Origin: Vibrio metschnikovii CIP 69.14
GTDB lineage: Bacteria > Pseudomonadota > Gammaproteobacteria > Enterobacterales > Vibrionaceae
Assembly: GCF_000176155.1 (NCBI RefSeq)
Contig: NZ_ACZO01000004.1
Location: forward strand, 1 to 64,000
Direction: 5' to 3'
DNA length: 64,000 bases
A program made the translations under genes and the position numbers. This document shows, piece after piece, positions 19,454-30,134 of the stretch. The notes under the pieces are model-generated. The model saw only the letters and a list, made by a program, of their open reading frames with translations. It was not told where the DNA came from and ran no database searches. The first letter of the stretch is position 1, and each line of letters begins with the position of its first letter.

Positions 19454-20443
19454 TTAAGCAGAAGCCTCAACCAAACGGCGCATTGCCAAAGACGCTTGCT
19501 GCCACTCTGATGAAGACTGTAGCTCACGATAAGTAAAACTCTGCTTTTTCAATAAGGATAATGCTTGTGGTACTTCACTGATCGGTAGATTATCCAGCAC
19601 CTCAACCGCCGATTCGCGTCGATTACACATCAAAATCATGTCGCATCCCGCCGCTAAAGACTGCTGTGCACGTTGTGCTGGACCGCCCATCACTGCCGCC
19701 CCTTCCATACTTAAATCATCAGAAAAGACAATCCCTTGAAAACCGAGCTGTTGACGCAGTACTTGCTTTAACCAATAAGCCGAGCCACTGGCTGGTTGTG
19801 GATCATAATGAGGATAAATCACATGAGCAGGCATCATCGCATCCAAAAGACCTTGCTCGATATGAGCACTGAAAATGGCCATATCATCAGCAATCGAGTC
19901 ACGTTCATCGATTGGCGTTTCAAGGTGTGAGTCTGCCAGCACCGCACCATGCCCAGGAAAATGCTTCCCTGTGGTAGCCATCCCGACCGCTTTCATGCCA
20001 CGCAGGTAAGCTCCGCTATAGATCAGTACACTCTGCACATCATCACCAAAAGCTCGATTACCAATCGCTCGGCAATCAAAACCTTTGTCTAATACTGGGG
20101 CGAAGCTGAGATCAATATCATGGGCAATCAGTTCAGCAGCCATTAACCAACCACCACGATACGCCAACGCTTCACCATCAGCCGATTGTGCGTAGTATTG
20201 CGCTGCAGGAATTGGACTAAAACCATCACGAAAACGCTGCACTCGTCCCCCTTCTTGATCAACTCCAATCAATATTGGCCGTTTAGCCGCTTGACGAATA
20301 GCGTGATTAAGAGCAATTAACTGTTGGTTATCATGATAGTTACGAGCAAACAGTATGACGCCTCCTACCGTAGGGTGAGCGAGAATTTCACGGTCTTCCG
20401 CCGTCAATTCATAACCAGCGATATCAAGCCATAGCGGTCCCAT
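19454..20443 (-). CDS. nagZ: Beta-N-acetylglucosaminidase NagZ
   Basis: Cytoplasmic family-3 glycoside hydrolase that removes GlcNAc from anhydromuropeptides during peptidoglycan recycling and so influences AmpC-type beta-lactamase induction. The 329-aa protein is close to E. coli NagZ (341). Visible motifs are the [11 protein letters not shown] region, KHFPGHG (160-166) and the nucleophile Asp in [10 protein letters not shown]. No signal peptide is present. It is divergent from anmK, another recycling enzyme. Confidence 0.96.
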   Translation of the reverse strand: MGPLWLDIAGYELTAEDREILAHPTVGGVILFARNYHDNQQLIALNHAIRQAAKRPILIGVDQEGGRVQRFRDGFSPIPAAQYYAQSADGEALAYRGGWLMAAELIAHDIDLSFAPVLDKGFDCRAIGNRAFGDDVQSVLIYSGAYLRGMKAVGMATTGKHFPGHGAVLADSHLETPIDERDSIADDMAIFSAHIEQGLLDAMMPAHVIYPHYDPQPASGSAYWLKQVLRQQLGFQGIVFSDDLSMEGAAVMGGPAQRAQQSLAAGCDMILMCNRRESAVEVLDNLPISEVPQALSLLKKQSFTYRELQSSSEWQQASLAMRRLVEASA

Positions 20444-20627
20444 GTTGGCTCCTTATACAATGAGAAAGTTGAGAGTATTATCGACGCCATGCTCGTGTCG
20501 TTAGCGTGATACGAGCAATAAAAATGCAAATTAGCATAGCGAGTAAAGTTATTCAGGTAGTTTTTCAATTACAATGTCGTTTATCTTATCAATCACTTGG
20601 CAAATCGTATAACGATCGGAGTCGCTT

Positions 20628-21737
20628 GTGGATAATCCTGAACTGTATATTGGCATCATGTCTGGCACCAGTATGGATGGCGTCGACAGTGCGTTAGTCT
20701 CCCTTACTGGTAATACCATCAAACTATTAGCACACGATAGTTTACCGATGCCAGAATCTATCAAGCAGCGCTTGTTAAATATTTGCTTAGGCCAGCCCAC
20801 CAACTTACACGAGATTGGTCAATTGGATCATCAACTGGGTCATCTATACGCACACGCAGTAGAACAATTACTGGCGCGCAGTGGTTATCGCCCAGAGCAA
20901 ATCACGGCGATTGGTAATCATGGGCAAACCGTCTTTCATCAACCTACGGGAGAAACACCATTTACCATTCAGTTGGGCGATGCGAACATTCTTGCTACCC
21001 GTACTGGGATCACCACCGTAGCCGATTTTCGACGTAAAGATATCGCATTGGGTGGTCAAGGAGCTCCGCTGGTCCCGGCTTTTCACCAAACCATTTTTAA
21101 TGCCACCGATTCAACTCTCGTCGTTCTTAACATTGGTGGCATTGCTAATATCTCAGTACTCACCACTGATAAGCGTGTCATCGGCTACGATACAGGGCCT
21201 GGCAATGTGCTAATGGATTATTGGTGCGCGCAGCACACTGGTCGAGCTTATGACGAAAATGGTCAATGGGCTCGACAAGGGAAGGTAGATTTCCCCCTCT
21301 TGCAGCGATTAAAACAAGATACTTACTTTTCACAACCTGCGCCCAAAAGTACCGGTAGGGAATGGTTTAATCTCGCTTGGCTTGAAAGCAAATTGGCGGG
21401 ATTAAGCGTAAACCAGCAAGATGTTCAACGTACATTATGCGAACTCACCGCACAAACCATTAGTGAACAAGTGAATCAGTATGCTCAAGGAGCTACACCA
21501 CAGTTATTAGTCTGCGGTGGAGGGGCACAAAACCCCTTGTTAATGGAGCGCTTACAAGCCAACTTACCCACTTGGTTGGTTGCTCCCACTCAAGCGAAAG
21601 GCGTCGATGGTGATTATATGGAAGCCATGGCTTTTGCTTGGTTAGCCCAGCGAAGGATCCATGGTTTACCAAGCAACTTACCGGAGGTCACCGGCGCTAA
21701 ACGAAGCACTTCGTTGGGCGTTATTTACTTACCTTAA
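20628..21737 (+). CDS. anmK: Anhydro-N-acetylmuramic acid kinase
   Basis: Phosphorylates and opens 1,6-anhydroMurNAc to MurNAc-6-phosphate in cell-wall recycling. The start is a GTG at 20628, preceded by GGAG with a 6-nt spacer. It gives 369 aa and keeps the N-terminal strand ELYIGIMSGTSMDGVD that binds nucleotide. An ATG at 20658 would delete this strand. Further family motifs: IGNHGQTVFH, VVLNIGGIANIS and VCGGGAQNPLLMERL. Together with slt and nagZ this forms a local peptidoglycan-turnover group. Confidence 0.95.
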   Translation: MDNPELYIGIMSGTSMDGVDSALVSLTGNTIKLLAHDSLPMPESIKQRLLNICLGQPTNLHEIGQLDHQLGHLYAHAVEQLLARSGYRPEQITAIGNHGQTVFHQPTGETPFTIQLGDANILATRTGITTVADFRRKDIALGGQGAPLVPAFHQTIFNATDSTLVVLNIGGIANISVLTTDKRVIGYDTGPGNVLMDYWCAQHTGRAYDENGQWARQGKVDFPLLQRLKQDTYFSQPAPKSTGREWFNLAWLESKLAGLSVNQQDVQRTLCELTAQTISEQVNQYAQGATPQLLVCGGGAQNPLLMERLQANLPTWLVAPTQAKGVDGDYMEAMAFAWLAQRRIHGLPSNLPEVTGAKRSTSLGVIYLP

Positions 21738-21758
21738 ACAAACGAACATGGCAGAACA

Positions 21759-22100
21759 TCAGCGGTTGTATTCTCGCCAACCGCGCTGCCATTCCATGCG
21801 AAACTTATGGGCTTGCTCAGTCCCCTCGCAAACGCCTTCGTAATACTGTCCACTGAGCCCCATCTGATAGGCAAAGTTAGGGTTGCAATATTCTTGAACA
21901 CCGTCTAGATAACCACGTTCATAATCAGCATGCTTGGCACTACCTAATTGAGATAGCGTTTGATAAGAGCGTTGTAAATTTCCAGCAATGCCATCGTTAT
22001 AACCGATTTGATACCAATCTCCTTTCGCGGCGAGTTGATCATCGCTAGCGGCACAACCGAGCATTGCTAATAACCATAAAGCCATTACCCATCTTTTCAT
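21759..22100 (-). CDS. Small DUF2799-type lipoprotein
   Basis: A 113-aa predicted lipoprotein. The signal peptide MKRWVMALWLLAMLGC ends in a lipobox with lipid-modified Cys16. The mature part holds repeated GY-D/G motifs (YQIGYNDGIAG, YERGYLDGVQEYC, YQMGLSGQYYEGVC) typical of DUF2799 proteins, which are found in Vibrio and other gammaproteobacteria. Two further Cys could form a disulfide. The function is unknown. It is convergent with anmK and divergent from the transporter gene at 22326. Confidence 0.8.
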   Translation of the reverse strand: MKRWVMALWLLAMLGCAASDDQLAAKGDWYQIGYNDGIAGNLQRSYQTLSQLGSAKHADYERGYLDGVQEYCNPNFAYQMGLSGQYYEGVCEGTEQAHKFRMEWQRGWREYNR

Positions 22101-22247
22101 AAGTCACCTATCTACTGTCGTTAACCATTGTAACGTTTTATTAAAAACCACTTACCAAGCTTAAATGCCGCTTAATAAATTATACGACCACTGATAACAA
22201 AACGCCGTGCTAGTCACGAATTGTTCATTTAGTCTTCTACCGATTTT

Positions 22248-22301
22248 ACCCCTACACATCCTACACCTAAGCCACTCAACGAAAAGTGAGCTAGGTATAA
22301 T
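22248..22301 (+). promoter_or_regulatory. Transporter promoter with possible BtsR half-sites
   Basis: A perfect TATAAT at 22296-22301 lacks a consensus -35, as is common at activator-dependent promoters. At the -35 position lies GCCACTCA (22271-22278). It resembles the E. coli BtsR half-site as I recall it, ACC(G/A)CT(C/T)A. A weaker ACCCCTAC lies 23 bp upstream (22248-22255). The expected repeat period is about 21 bp, so the fit is imperfect and the operator is only a suggestion. Confidence 0.35.
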
Positions 22302-22325
22302 ACAACCTGATAAAGGATACTGACT

Positions 22326-23813
22326 ATGTTGTGGTTTCTCACCTGTGTTGCCGCGCTGATTGGTGGTTATTTTCTCTACGGTTTAGCCGTTGAAAAAATC
22401 TTTGGCATCAATGAACAACGCAAAACCCCCGCGCACACCAAAACCGATGGGGTCGATTATGTACCAATGTCTACACCTAAAGTCTACTTAGTCCAGTTGC
22501 TTAATATTGCTGGTGTAGGGCCTATTTTTGGTCCAATCATGGGCGCACTTTACGGTCCAGCAGCGATGCTATGGATTGTTGTCGGCTGTATTTTTGCTGG
22601 TGCGGTTCACGATTACTTCTCCGGCATGCTATCAATTCGTAACGGTGGCGCATCGGTACCTGCGATCACCGGACGTTACTTAGGCAATGGCGCCAAACAT
22701 TTTATGAACATTTTTGCCATTGTTCTACTACTGCTGGTCGGTGTCGTCTTCGTGTCAGCGCCTGCTGGGATGATAACCAACCTTATCAACTCACAAACCC
22801 ATTTCACCGTCACCATGACCAGCATGGTGGTGATCATTTTTGCTTACTACATTATCGCCACCATTGTCCCGGTGGATAAAATCATTGGCCGTTTTTACCC
22901 GCTGTTTGGCGCGCTGCTGATTTTTATGTCAGTGGGGCTAATGAGCGCTATCGCTTGGTCGAGCGATCATCAAGTTCTTGGTGGCTTTGAGATGCGAGAT
23001 ATGTTCAGTAATCTCAACCCTAATGATATGCCACTGTGGCCTGCACTATTTATTACCATCGCTTGCGGTGCTATCTCAGGTTTTCATGCCACGCAATCGC
23101 CGCTCATGGCACGCTGTATGGAAAATGAAAAAAATGGCCGCTTCGTGTTCTTTGGCGCGATGATCGGTGAAGGGATCATTGCTCTAATTTGGTGTACGAT
23201 TGCCCTGTCTTTCTTCGGTTCACTCGATTCACTGTCTGCAGCGGTAGCGAATGGAGGACCAGGCAATGTCGTTTATAGTGCTTCCTTTGGTTTGCTTGGC
23301 GTATTTGGTGGAATACTGGCTTTTCTTGGTGTGGTAATTTTACCGATCACCTCTGGCGATACGGCGTTTCGTTCGAGCCGTTTGATTCTTGCCGAATATT
23401 TTAATATGGAGCAAAAAACGCTGCGCAATCGACTCATGATGGCGCTACCACTGTTTATTCTGGGTGGGATGTTAACCCAAGTCGACTTTGCGATTATTTG
23501 GCGCTACTTTGGTTTCGCTAACCAATTGACCGCGGTAATGATGTTATGGACCGCATCCGCTTATCTACTACGTCACAATAAGTTGCATTGGATCACAACC
23601 GTCCCAGCCCTGTTTATGACCACGGTTTGTGTGACCTTTATCCTCAGCAATAGTGCGCTGGGCTTTGGCTTAGCCATGACGCTCTCGACCATTATTGGAA
23701 TAAGCACGTCATTAATCGCGATGGTCTATGTGATGCGTATTTCCAAAGGCAAAGGCGATATCGATTTGGCTGAACAGCAAGAGATTGAGAAGAACTCGGT
23801 CGAAACCGCTTAG
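22326..23813 (+). CDS. btsU: CstA-family transporter, probable pyruvate carrier (BtsU type)
   Basis: An integral membrane protein of 495 aa with about 13 hydrophobic segments. It has the CstA signature region (LLNIAGVGPIFGPIMGALYGPAAMLW; G-rich, near residues 57-82) and GAVHDYFSGMLSIRNGG. E. coli CstA and BtsT are about 700 aa, so this is the short form known in Vibrio. From published work on V. campbellii I recall a BtsSR-controlled pyruvate transporter called BtsU. Proximity to btsS-btsR supports that role, but the substrate is inferred. CstA-type peptide uptake was an older proposal for this family. Confidence 0.8.
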   Translation: MLWFLTCVAALIGGYFLYGLAVEKIFGINEQRKTPAHTKTDGVDYVPMSTPKVYLVQLLNIAGVGPIFGPIMGALYGPAAMLWIVVGCIFAGAVHDYFSGMLSIRNGGASVPAITGRYLGNGAKHFMNIFAIVLLLLVGVVFVSAPAGMITNLINSQTHFTVTMTSMVVIIFAYYIIATIVPVDKIIGRFYPLFGALLIFMSVGLMSAIAWSSDHQVLGGFEMRDMFSNLNPNDMPLWPALFITIACGAISGFHATQSPLMARCMENEKNGRFVFFGAMIGEGIIALIWCTIALSFFGSLDSLSAAVANGGPGNVVYSASFGLLGVFGGILAFLGVVILPITSGDTAFRSSRLILAEYFNMEQKTLRNRLMMALPLFILGGMLTQVDFAIIWRYFGFANQLTAVMMLWTASAYLLRHNKLHWITTVPALFMTTVCVTFILSNSALGFGLAMTLSTIIGISTSLIAMVYVMRISKGKGDIDLAEQQEIEKNSVETA

Positions 23814-23856
23814 CAAAATACGTCATCGTTAAGCTACTCGTATTAAGATCGGCGTA

Positions 23857-23887
23857 AAAAAGGGGCTAAATACATTAGCCCCTTTTT
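23857..23887. terminator. Bidirectional terminator, transporter gene/ispH
   Basis: A perfect 13-bp stem (AAAAAGGGGCTAA 23857-23869 with its complement 23875-23887, 5-nt loop). It has A residues on one side and T residues on the other, so it can act on both converging transcripts. Confidence 0.92.
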
Positions 23888-23928
23888 AGCCTGTGACGGT
23901 TAAGCCAACAGGCTCATTAAATCGGTTA

Positions 23929-24879
23929 TCAATGAATCTGCTTAATTTGTAACTCTTTAGGTACTTCGAAAAACATATTTTCTTCTCGGCCTAATACCTC
24001 TTCAACGTCCGTAGCCCCAAAATCTTTAATTTGCTGCAAAATTTGATTAACCAACGCTTCAGGAGCAGAAGCACCAGCGGTTACCCCGATCATAGTGACA
24101 TCATTAAACCAATCTGGTGAGATATCCTCAATACAATCAATCAAATAGCTAGGCGTGCCTAATTTTTCTGCCAGTTCTTTCAACCGCGTTGAGTTGGACG
24201 AATTTTTCGATCCCACAACGACCATCACGTCCACTTGCTCGGCCAAAATACGCACCGCGTCTTGGCGATTTTGTGTCGCGTAGCAGATATCATCTTTACG
24301 CGGCCCCTGAATTTCAGGGAAAACCTCACGCAGCTTTTCAATCACATCAGCCGTTTCGTCCACGGATAGGGTGGTTTGACTCACATAGTGTAAATGACTT
24401 GGATCTTTTACTTGAGTTTTTAAAGCATCGACATCTTCCGGCTTTTCCACCAAATACATCTTGCCTTTTTGACTGGCGTATTGCCCCATGGTGCCTTCCA
24501 CTTCAGGATGCCCCGCATGACCAATCAAAACCACTTCCATATGGCGACGACTCGCACGCGCCACTTCCATATGGACTTTAGTGACCAAAGGACAAGTGGC
24601 ATCAAATACCGTCAAGGCTCGTGCTTTGGCTTCTTGACGAACCGCTTGGGAAACACCATGAGCAGAGAAAATGACGATGCTATCGTCAGGAACTTCACTG
24701 AGCTCTTCAACAAATACAGCACCACGCTGTTTTAGTCCTTCAACCACAAAACGGTTATGGACTACTTCATGGCGAACATAGATCGGCGGCTGATACAGCT
24801 CTAATGCACGTTCAACAATGCTGATCGCGCGATCAACGCCAGCGCAAAAACCGCGCGGATTGGCTAACAATATTTTCAT
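23929..24879 (-). CDS. ispH: 4-hydroxy-3-methylbut-2-enyl diphosphate reductase
   Basis: Last step of the MEP isoprenoid pathway, a [4Fe-4S] enzyme making IPP and DMAPP from HMBPP. Starting at the ATG at 24879 gives 316 aa ([14 protein letters not shown]), matching family N-termini. An ATG four codons earlier (24891) is also possible; neither has a strong ribosome site. The three cluster cysteines are visible: Cys12 (RGFCAG), DATCPLV (about 96) and [10 protein letters not shown] (about 197). It is the last gene of the ribF-ileS-lspA-fkpB-ispH block. Confidence 0.96.
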   Translation of the reverse strand: MKILLANPRGFCAGVDRAISIVERALELYQPPIYVRHEVVHNRFVVEGLKQRGAVFVEELSEVPDDSIVIFSAHGVSQAVRQEAKARALTVFDATCPLVTKVHMEVARASRRHMEVVLIGHAGHPEVEGTMGQYASQKGKMYLVEKPEDVDALKTQVKDPSHLHYVSQTTLSVDETADVIEKLREVFPEIQGPRKDDICYATQNRQDAVRILAEQVDVMVVVGSKNSSNSTRLKELAEKLGTPSYLIDCIEDISPDWFNDVTMIGVTAGASAPEALVNQILQQIKDFGATDVEEVLGREENMFFEVPKELQIKQIH

Positions 24880-24920
24880 GTTATGGCTCATGGATTCAAA
24901 TCGGGCTAGTGTAAAATAAA

Positions 24921-25352
24921 TTAATCAACGGAGACAATTTCTACATCGAAAATAACCTCTTGGCCAGCAAGAGGGTGATTAAAATCAACGGTCACTGAGT
25001 CGCCAGCGATTGCGGTAATAATACCAGGAATTTCCATCCCATCAGGACCACTAAATGCCATAATAGTCCCAACATCGACGTCACTGTCACCGACAAATTT
25101 ACCACGATCCATATAATGGATATGATCGGGGTTCGGCAATCCAAAAGCATCTTCAGCAGCCAGCTCAATCACTTTCTTCTCTCCCGCTTGCATACCATGC
25201 AAGTGACGTTCAAAATTATCACTAAGACTACCATCCCCCATGATCAATTTGGCAGGTTTTCCCATATTATGGGTACTATCCGCTACCGATCCATCCTTGA
25301 GTTTAATAGTAAAATGTAACGTCACAGCAGAATTATCAGTAATGATACTCAC
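24921..25352 (-). CDS. fkpB: FKBP-type peptidyl-prolyl isomerase FkpB (SlpA)
   Basis: A SlyD-like FKBP prolyl isomerase and chaperone. I place the start at a GTG (25352), preceded by AAGGAAG with a 9-nt spacer. This gives 143 aa (E. coli 149) beginning just before [15 protein letters not shown]. The reading frame stays open upstream to 25439, but that stretch is unlike the family and is not needed. FKBP core features are [13 protein letters not shown] and [10 protein letters not shown]. It lies between lspA and ispH, as in E. coli, but a terminator-like hairpin separates it from lspA. Confidence 0.93.
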   Translation of the reverse strand: MSIITDNSAVTLHFTIKLKDGSVADSTHNMGKPAKLIMGDGSLSDNFERHLHGMQAGEKKVIELAAEDAFGLPNPDHIHYMDRGKFVGDSDVDVGTIMAFSGPDGMEIPGIITAIAGDSVTVDFNHPLAGQEVIFDVEIVSVD

Positions 25353-25507
25353 GTTATTAGGCTTCCTTAAAATGGTCAATCGCTTCTCATCGAGCGATTT
25401 ATTATGATCAGTAACAGAAATGATGCACAGGGCACTCATTATTCGATATCTCGGCGCTGAGTGATAAACACGTTAGCGTTGTTGCAATACTCCCGACACG
25501 TTCTAAC

Positions 25508-25540
25508 AAAAAGCGCCGACCGAATCAACGGACGACGCTT
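25508..25540 (-). terminator. Intra-operon terminator between lspA and fkpB
   Basis: On the minus strand a 12-position stem (25529-25540 with 25511-25522) has a G-T wobble, one mismatch and a 6-nt loop. It is followed by five T residues. It lies downstream of lspA inside what is usually one operon, so it may be a partial terminator or the end of the ribF-ileS-lspA transcript. Confidence 0.65.
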
Positions 25541-25572
25541 AAGGTTATTCAATGAGACGAGACTTCAAACTG

Positions 25573-26070
25573 TTATTTTTTATTGCGAAAGCCATCTAAA
25601 ATAACCATCGCAGCCCCAATACAGATCGCGCTATCCGCTAAATTAAAGGCTGGCCAGTGGTAAGTTTTCCAATAAAAATCGAGATAATCGACCACAAAAC
25701 CGTGTACGACACGATCAAAAACATTACCAACCGCACCACCAATGATCAATGCATAAGCAATATTATTCCATTTCTCCGTGGCGGGTAAACGGCGCATCCA
25801 ATACACCAATAACGCTGTGACAGCAAAAGCAATGGCCGTAAATAGCCAACGCTGCCATCCCGCCTGTTCACTGAGAAAACTGAATGCTGCGCCGTAGTTA
25901 TGAACATACAATAAATTAAAAAATGGCAGTACTTCTATCCGATTATGCCATCCATAACCCATGTTGTTCATGACGATCGATTTAATCCCGATGTCAGCCA
26001 GAAAAATCAGCAGCGCTAGCCACAGCCAACGCACACCGGATTGTTTTAACGTTAATGCCTGTTGAGTCAT
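25573..26070 (-). CDS. lspA: Lipoprotein signal peptidase (signal peptidase II)
   Basis: Inner-membrane aspartyl protease that cleaves prolipoprotein signal peptides after Lgt has lipidated the Cys. The 165-aa protein has four hydrophobic segments. The two catalytic aspartates are in [11 protein letters not shown] and [11 protein letters not shown]. The start at 26070 is 33 nt after the ileS stop, so it is in the ileS operon. Lgt, the preceding enzyme, is encoded at 36508-37335, and BamD, NlpI and the DUF2799 protein are local substrates. Confidence 0.96.
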   Translation of the reverse strand: MTQQALTLKQSGVRWLWLALLIFLADIGIKSIVMNNMGYGWHNRIEVLPFFNLLYVHNYGAAFSFLSEQAGWQRWLFTAIAFAVTALLVYWMRRLPATEKWNNIAYALIIGGAVGNVFDRVVHGFVVDYLDFYWKTYHWPAFNLADSAICIGAAMVILDGFRNKK

Positions 26071-26103
26071 AGATAACCTTGGTAATGAAAGAAACCAATA
26101 CGA

Positions 26104-28950
26104 TTACGCGAACTGACGTTGTTCACCATCGCCATCAATGTTAGACACGCAACGACCACAAATGGTTTCATGGCCAGCAATCGTACCCACATCATCGGTA
26201 TGGTGCCAACAGCGCTCGCATTTCTCGGCATCGACTTTACTCACCTCAACCCATAGACCATTAATCTCAGTGGCTTGGGCAAGCGCACTTTTTTCACTCA
26301 ACGATTTGACTTCAGCTTTAGACGTTAACAAAACAAACCGTAACTCGTTATGCAGTCGCTTAAGCTTAGCGGCCAGTGCATCATCGACAAACAAAGTAAC
26401 TTGCGCTTGTAACGAACCACCAATCACTTTTTCATTTCGAGCATTTTCGAGTAGCTTATTCACCGCACCACGAACGTGTTGGATATCGGTCCAAAATGCG
26501 TTGTTAAACGTTTCACTTTCGTCTAAACCAACCAGACCTTGATACCATTCGCTGGTAAAGACAAATTGACCGCGTGCTTGACCGTCAGCTTGCTTGGCTG
26601 GCATCGCGTGCCAAATCTCATCGGCTGTGAATGACATGATCGGTGCCATCCAACGTACTAACGCTTCCACGATATAATACAAGGCCGTTTGGCAGCTACG
26701 CTGCGCATGGCTACCGCGTTTTGCCGTGTATTGGCGATCTTTGATCACATCTAAATAGAATGAACCCATTTCAATTGAACAGAAATGCATTAAACGCTGT
26801 ACGACTGCATGGGTGTTGTATTCATCGTAAGCTTTGATGATCTCTTGCTGCGCAGCCAATGCACGACCGACAGCCCAACGATCCAATGCCACCATTTCCT
26901 CAACAGGGATCATATCCGTCGCAGGATTAAAGCCATTAAGGTTAGCGAGGAAGAAACGAGCCGTATTGCGAATTCGGCGATAAGCATCGGCGCTGCGTTT
27001 TAAAATTTCATCAGACACCGCCACTTCACCAGTATAATCGGTCGACGCTACCCACAGACGTAAGATATCCGCACCTAATTTATTGGTGACATCTTTCGGC
27101 GCAACCACGTTACCAATCGATTTAGACATTTTACGTCCTTGACCATCAACCACAAATCCATGGGTTAACACCTCTTTATAAGGTGCTTTACCTTTCATTG
27201 CGACCGATGAGATCAATGACGATTGAAACCAACCGCGATGCTGATCCGAACCTTCAAGGTACATGTCAGCTTGTGCTCCGTTAAACTCAGGACGAGTATC
27301 AACAACCGCATAATGAGTTACGCCTGAATCGAACCAAACATCCAATGTATCCAGTACTTTTTCATACTGTTCAGCGTCAGCACCCAAGAGCTCAGCAGTA
27401 TCGACATCCCACCACGCTTGAATGCCTTTTTGCTCAACCAACTGTGCAACTTTCTCAATTAAAGCAGGCGAGTTAGGATGTAATTCTGCCGTCTCTTTAT
27501 GCACAAATAGAGCAATCGGAACGCCCCAAGTACGCTGACGAGAAATACACCACTCAGGACGGCCTTCAATCATACCTTCAATACGGCTTTGACCCCAATC
27601 TGGCATCCATTTTACGCCTTTGATTTCACTTAAGGCTTGTTCACGAAGACCCGCTTGATCCATCGAGATAAACCATTGAGGCGTCGCACGGAAAATGATT
27701 GGCGTTTTATGGCGCCAGCAATGTGGATAGCTGTGCTCATAAGCATGGTGATGCAACAACGCACCTTTTTCTTTCAATACTTCAACCACCGCATCGTTGG
27801 CTTTAAAGACATGTTGTCCTGCAAACAGTTCGGTATCTGAAAGATAAACCCCATTTGAACCGACAGGGTTGGCAACTTCAAGACCGTATTTTTGACCAAC
27901 GGCAAAGTCTTCTTGACCGTGTCCTGGCGCAGTATGCACCACACCCGTCCCCGACTCGGTCGTCACATGATCGCCCAAAATGGCGGGAACCGTAAAATCA
28001 TAGAATGGATGGTTAAACTGAGTGAGCTCAAGCTCGGCACCTGTGGCAAAGCCAAGATTATGGAAGTGCTCAATACCAGCGCGATCGATGACTTGCTTAG
28101 CAAGGTCAGAAGCAACAATGATTCGCTCAGGTTGCTCACCTTCAACTTGGATCAATACATATTCTAAATCATTGCGTAAACAAACCGCACGGTTAGCTGG
28201 CAGTGTCCATGGTGTGGTAGTCCAAATCACAATCGAAACCGGCCCATGACCTTGATGCCCCTCTGATAAGCCAAATTTTGCTAGTAAGCTGGCTTCATCA
28301 GTAGCACGAAAACGGACATCAATCGACGGCGATACTTTGTTCTTATACTCAACTTCTGCTTCAGCCAACGCCGAGCCACAATCGGTACACCAGTGAACCG
28401 GTTTAAAGCCCTTAAGCAGATGGCCATTATCGGCAATTTTACCTAACGCACGGATAATGTTCGCTTCAGTGGAAAAATCCATTGTCCGGTAAGGTTTATC
28501 CCATTCACCAAGAATGCCTAACCGTTTAAAACTCTCTTTTTGTCCTTCAACTTGCCCCGCCGCATAGTCACGACATTTTTCGCGAAACTCTGCCGCCGTC
28601 ACTTTTTGACCCGGTTTACCGACTTTTTTCTCAACCATTAATTCAATCGGTAAGCCATGACAATCCCACCCAGGGATATAGGGCGCATCAAAACCTGATA
28701 ACGTTTTGGATTTAATAATAATGTCTTTAAGAATCTTATTGAGTGCGTGACCAATATGAATGTCGCCGTTGGCATAAGGAGGGCCATCGTGCAGGACGAA
28801 AGATTTTTTGCCTTGTTTCGCTTGACGGATTGCTCCGTACAGATCTTCTTTGTACCAACGTGCTAGCATTTCTGGCTCACGTTTAGCCAGATCGCCACGC
28901 ATTGGAAACCCTGTTTCAGGTAAGTTCAGGGTATCTTTATATTCACTCAT
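26104..28950 (-). CDS. ileS: Isoleucyl-tRNA synthetase
   Basis: Class I synthetase charging tRNA-Ile, with an editing domain that clears Val-tRNA-Ile. The 948-aa length is normal for the bacterial zinc-containing form (E. coli 938). Motifs in order: [14 protein letters not shown] (HIGH box, about residue 58), the CP1 editing insertion with [21 protein letters not shown] (KMSKS box, about 610), and a C-terminal zinc finger [10 protein letters not shown]...CGRC. It lies 30 nt after ribF and just before lspA. Confidence 0.98.
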   Translation of the reverse strand: MSEYKDTLNLPETGFPMRGDLAKREPEMLARWYKEDLYGAIRQAKQGKKSFVLHDGPPYANGDIHIGHALNKILKDIIIKSKTLSGFDAPYIPGWDCHGLPIELMVEKKVGKPGQKVTAAEFREKCRDYAAGQVEGQKESFKRLGILGEWDKPYRTMDFSTEANIIRALGKIADNGHLLKGFKPVHWCTDCGSALAEAEVEYKNKVSPSIDVRFRATDEASLLAKFGLSEGHQGHGPVSIVIWTTTPWTLPANRAVCLRNDLEYVLIQVEGEQPERIIVASDLAKQVIDRAGIEHFHNLGFATGAELELTQFNHPFYDFTVPAILGDHVTTESGTGVVHTAPGHGQEDFAVGQKYGLEVANPVGSNGVYLSDTELFAGQHVFKANDAVVEVLKEKGALLHHHAYEHSYPHCWRHKTPIIFRATPQWFISMDQAGLREQALSEIKGVKWMPDWGQSRIEGMIEGRPEWCISRQRTWGVPIALFVHKETAELHPNSPALIEKVAQLVEQKGIQAWWDVDTAELLGADAEQYEKVLDTLDVWFDSGVTHYAVVDTRPEFNGAQADMYLEGSDQHRGWFQSSLISSVAMKGKAPYKEVLTHGFVVDGQGRKMSKSIGNVVAPKDVTNKLGADILRLWVASTDYTGEVAVSDEILKRSADAYRRIRNTARFFLANLNGFNPATDMIPVEEMVALDRWAVGRALAAQQEIIKAYDEYNTHAVVQRLMHFCSIEMGSFYLDVIKDRQYTAKRGSHAQRSCQTALYYIVEALVRWMAPIMSFTADEIWHAMPAKQADGQARGQFVFTSEWYQGLVGLDESETFNNAFWTDIQHVRGAVNKLLENARNEKVIGGSLQAQVTLFVDDALAAKLKRLHNELRFVLLTSKAEVKSLSEKSALAQATEINGLWVEVSKVDAEKCERCWHHTDDVGTIAGHETICGRCVSNIDGDGEQRQFA

Positions 28951-28980
28951 CGATTCTTAATTCCGTTGTATTGGGCGACG

Positions 28981-29949
28981 TTAGACATTATACGAATCGG
29001 TGGAATCAACCGATTCGCTGTAAAGCTGCTGCAGCCACACCCTTGCTGCCTCAGCATCCAATTCAATTTGCTGTTTCAGTGCATCAAAAGATGCAAATTT
29101 TTGCTCATCACGCAACTTGTGCAATAAAGCCACTTCAAGTTGCTTACCATATAGATTGCCTTGAAAGTCAAAAAGATGCACTTCAAGTTGTTGCCGAACA
29201 CCATTGACTGTCGGACGTTGACCAATATTCGCGACGCCGCCCAAAGGCAATGTCGAAAGACCATAGACCTCAACCACGTAAACACCAGAAACCGGTGATA
29301 CGCATCGTTTAAGAGGAATATTTGCCGTTGGAAAACCAATCGTTCGCCCCAGTTTACGACCGTGCGAAACACGACCACTGATACTGTAGGCTCTGCCTAA
29401 CATCGTATCGGCCGTTGCAAGTTGATCGCTGGCCAATGCTTCTCTGATTAAGGTACTACTGACACGTGACTGCTGAACACAAAAACTTTGTGTACTGACA
29501 ACCTCGAAACCGTATTGCTCACCGGCTTGACGTAGCATCGCAAAATCACCTTTGCGACCTTGTCCAAAACAGAAATCATCACCAACAACCAGAAACTTAA
29601 CACCCAATTGCCCGACCAACAAGTCACGGATAAAAGCCTGCGCTTCTAAATTAGCAAAACGGTGGTTAAAATTAACGCACAGTAAGCGATCAATGCCTAA
29701 TTTCCCTAACTGAACAAACTTATCTCTTAAACGAGTAAGCCTTGCGGGAGCTTTCGATGTTAAAAACAGCTCCATGGGCTGCGGTTCAAAAGTCATCACC
29801 ACGGAAGGCAAATTCAGCTGTTTGGCTCGCTGAGAAACTTGGCTTAATACTTGTTGATGACCAAGATGCACGCCATCAAAGTTACCGATAGTTAGCACAC
29901 AACCATGATGATGAGGCTTGATATTATGAATACCGCGGATCAATTCCAT
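28981..29949 (-). CDS. ribF: Bifunctional riboflavin kinase/FAD synthetase
   Basis: Phosphorylates riboflavin to FMN and adenylates FMN to FAD. The ATG at 29949 gives 322 aa (MELIRGIHNIKP; E. coli RibF is 313). The open frame extends upstream without family similarity. The N-terminal nucleotidyltransferase domain has TIGNFDGVHLGHQ, and the C-terminal flavokinase domain has GRTIGFPTANI. The ribosome site is weak. It heads the ribF-ileS-lspA series. Confidence 0.95.
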   Translation of the reverse strand: MELIRGIHNIKPHHHGCVLTIGNFDGVHLGHQQVLSQVSQRAKQLNLPSVVMTFEPQPMELFLTSKAPARLTRLRDKFVQLGKLGIDRLLCVNFNHRFANLEAQAFIRDLLVGQLGVKFLVVGDDFCFGQGRKGDFAMLRQAGEQYGFEVVSTQSFCVQQSRVSSTLIREALASDQLATADTMLGRAYSISGRVSHGRKLGRTIGFPTANIPLKRCVSPVSGVYVVEVYGLSTLPLGGVANIGQRPTVNGVRQQLEVHLFDFQGNLYGKQLEVALLHKLRDEQKFASFDALKQQIELDAEAARVWLQQLYSESVDSTDSYNV

Positions 29950-30134
29950 TGGGATAAACTTAAAACCTATTATTCTTAATGGTACCGACACCCGATCGCA
30001 AAACAGACTGGCGCAAGTGAATCTCAACCATCATTAACGGTAAGAAACACACACCACCAGCACGATTAGAACTGACGATCAGCAGGGCATCTCTAATATG
30101 GATATAAAACCGACGGATTATACCTTAATTGTCA

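Noticed and set aside
22248..22278. Confident BtsR operator
   Set aside because: The half-sites are 23 bp apart rather than about 21 and one is poor; kept only as a low-confidence promoter note.
24189..24581. 130-codon frame antisense to ispH
   Set aside because: Entirely opposite a conserved enzyme gene, with no initiation signal.
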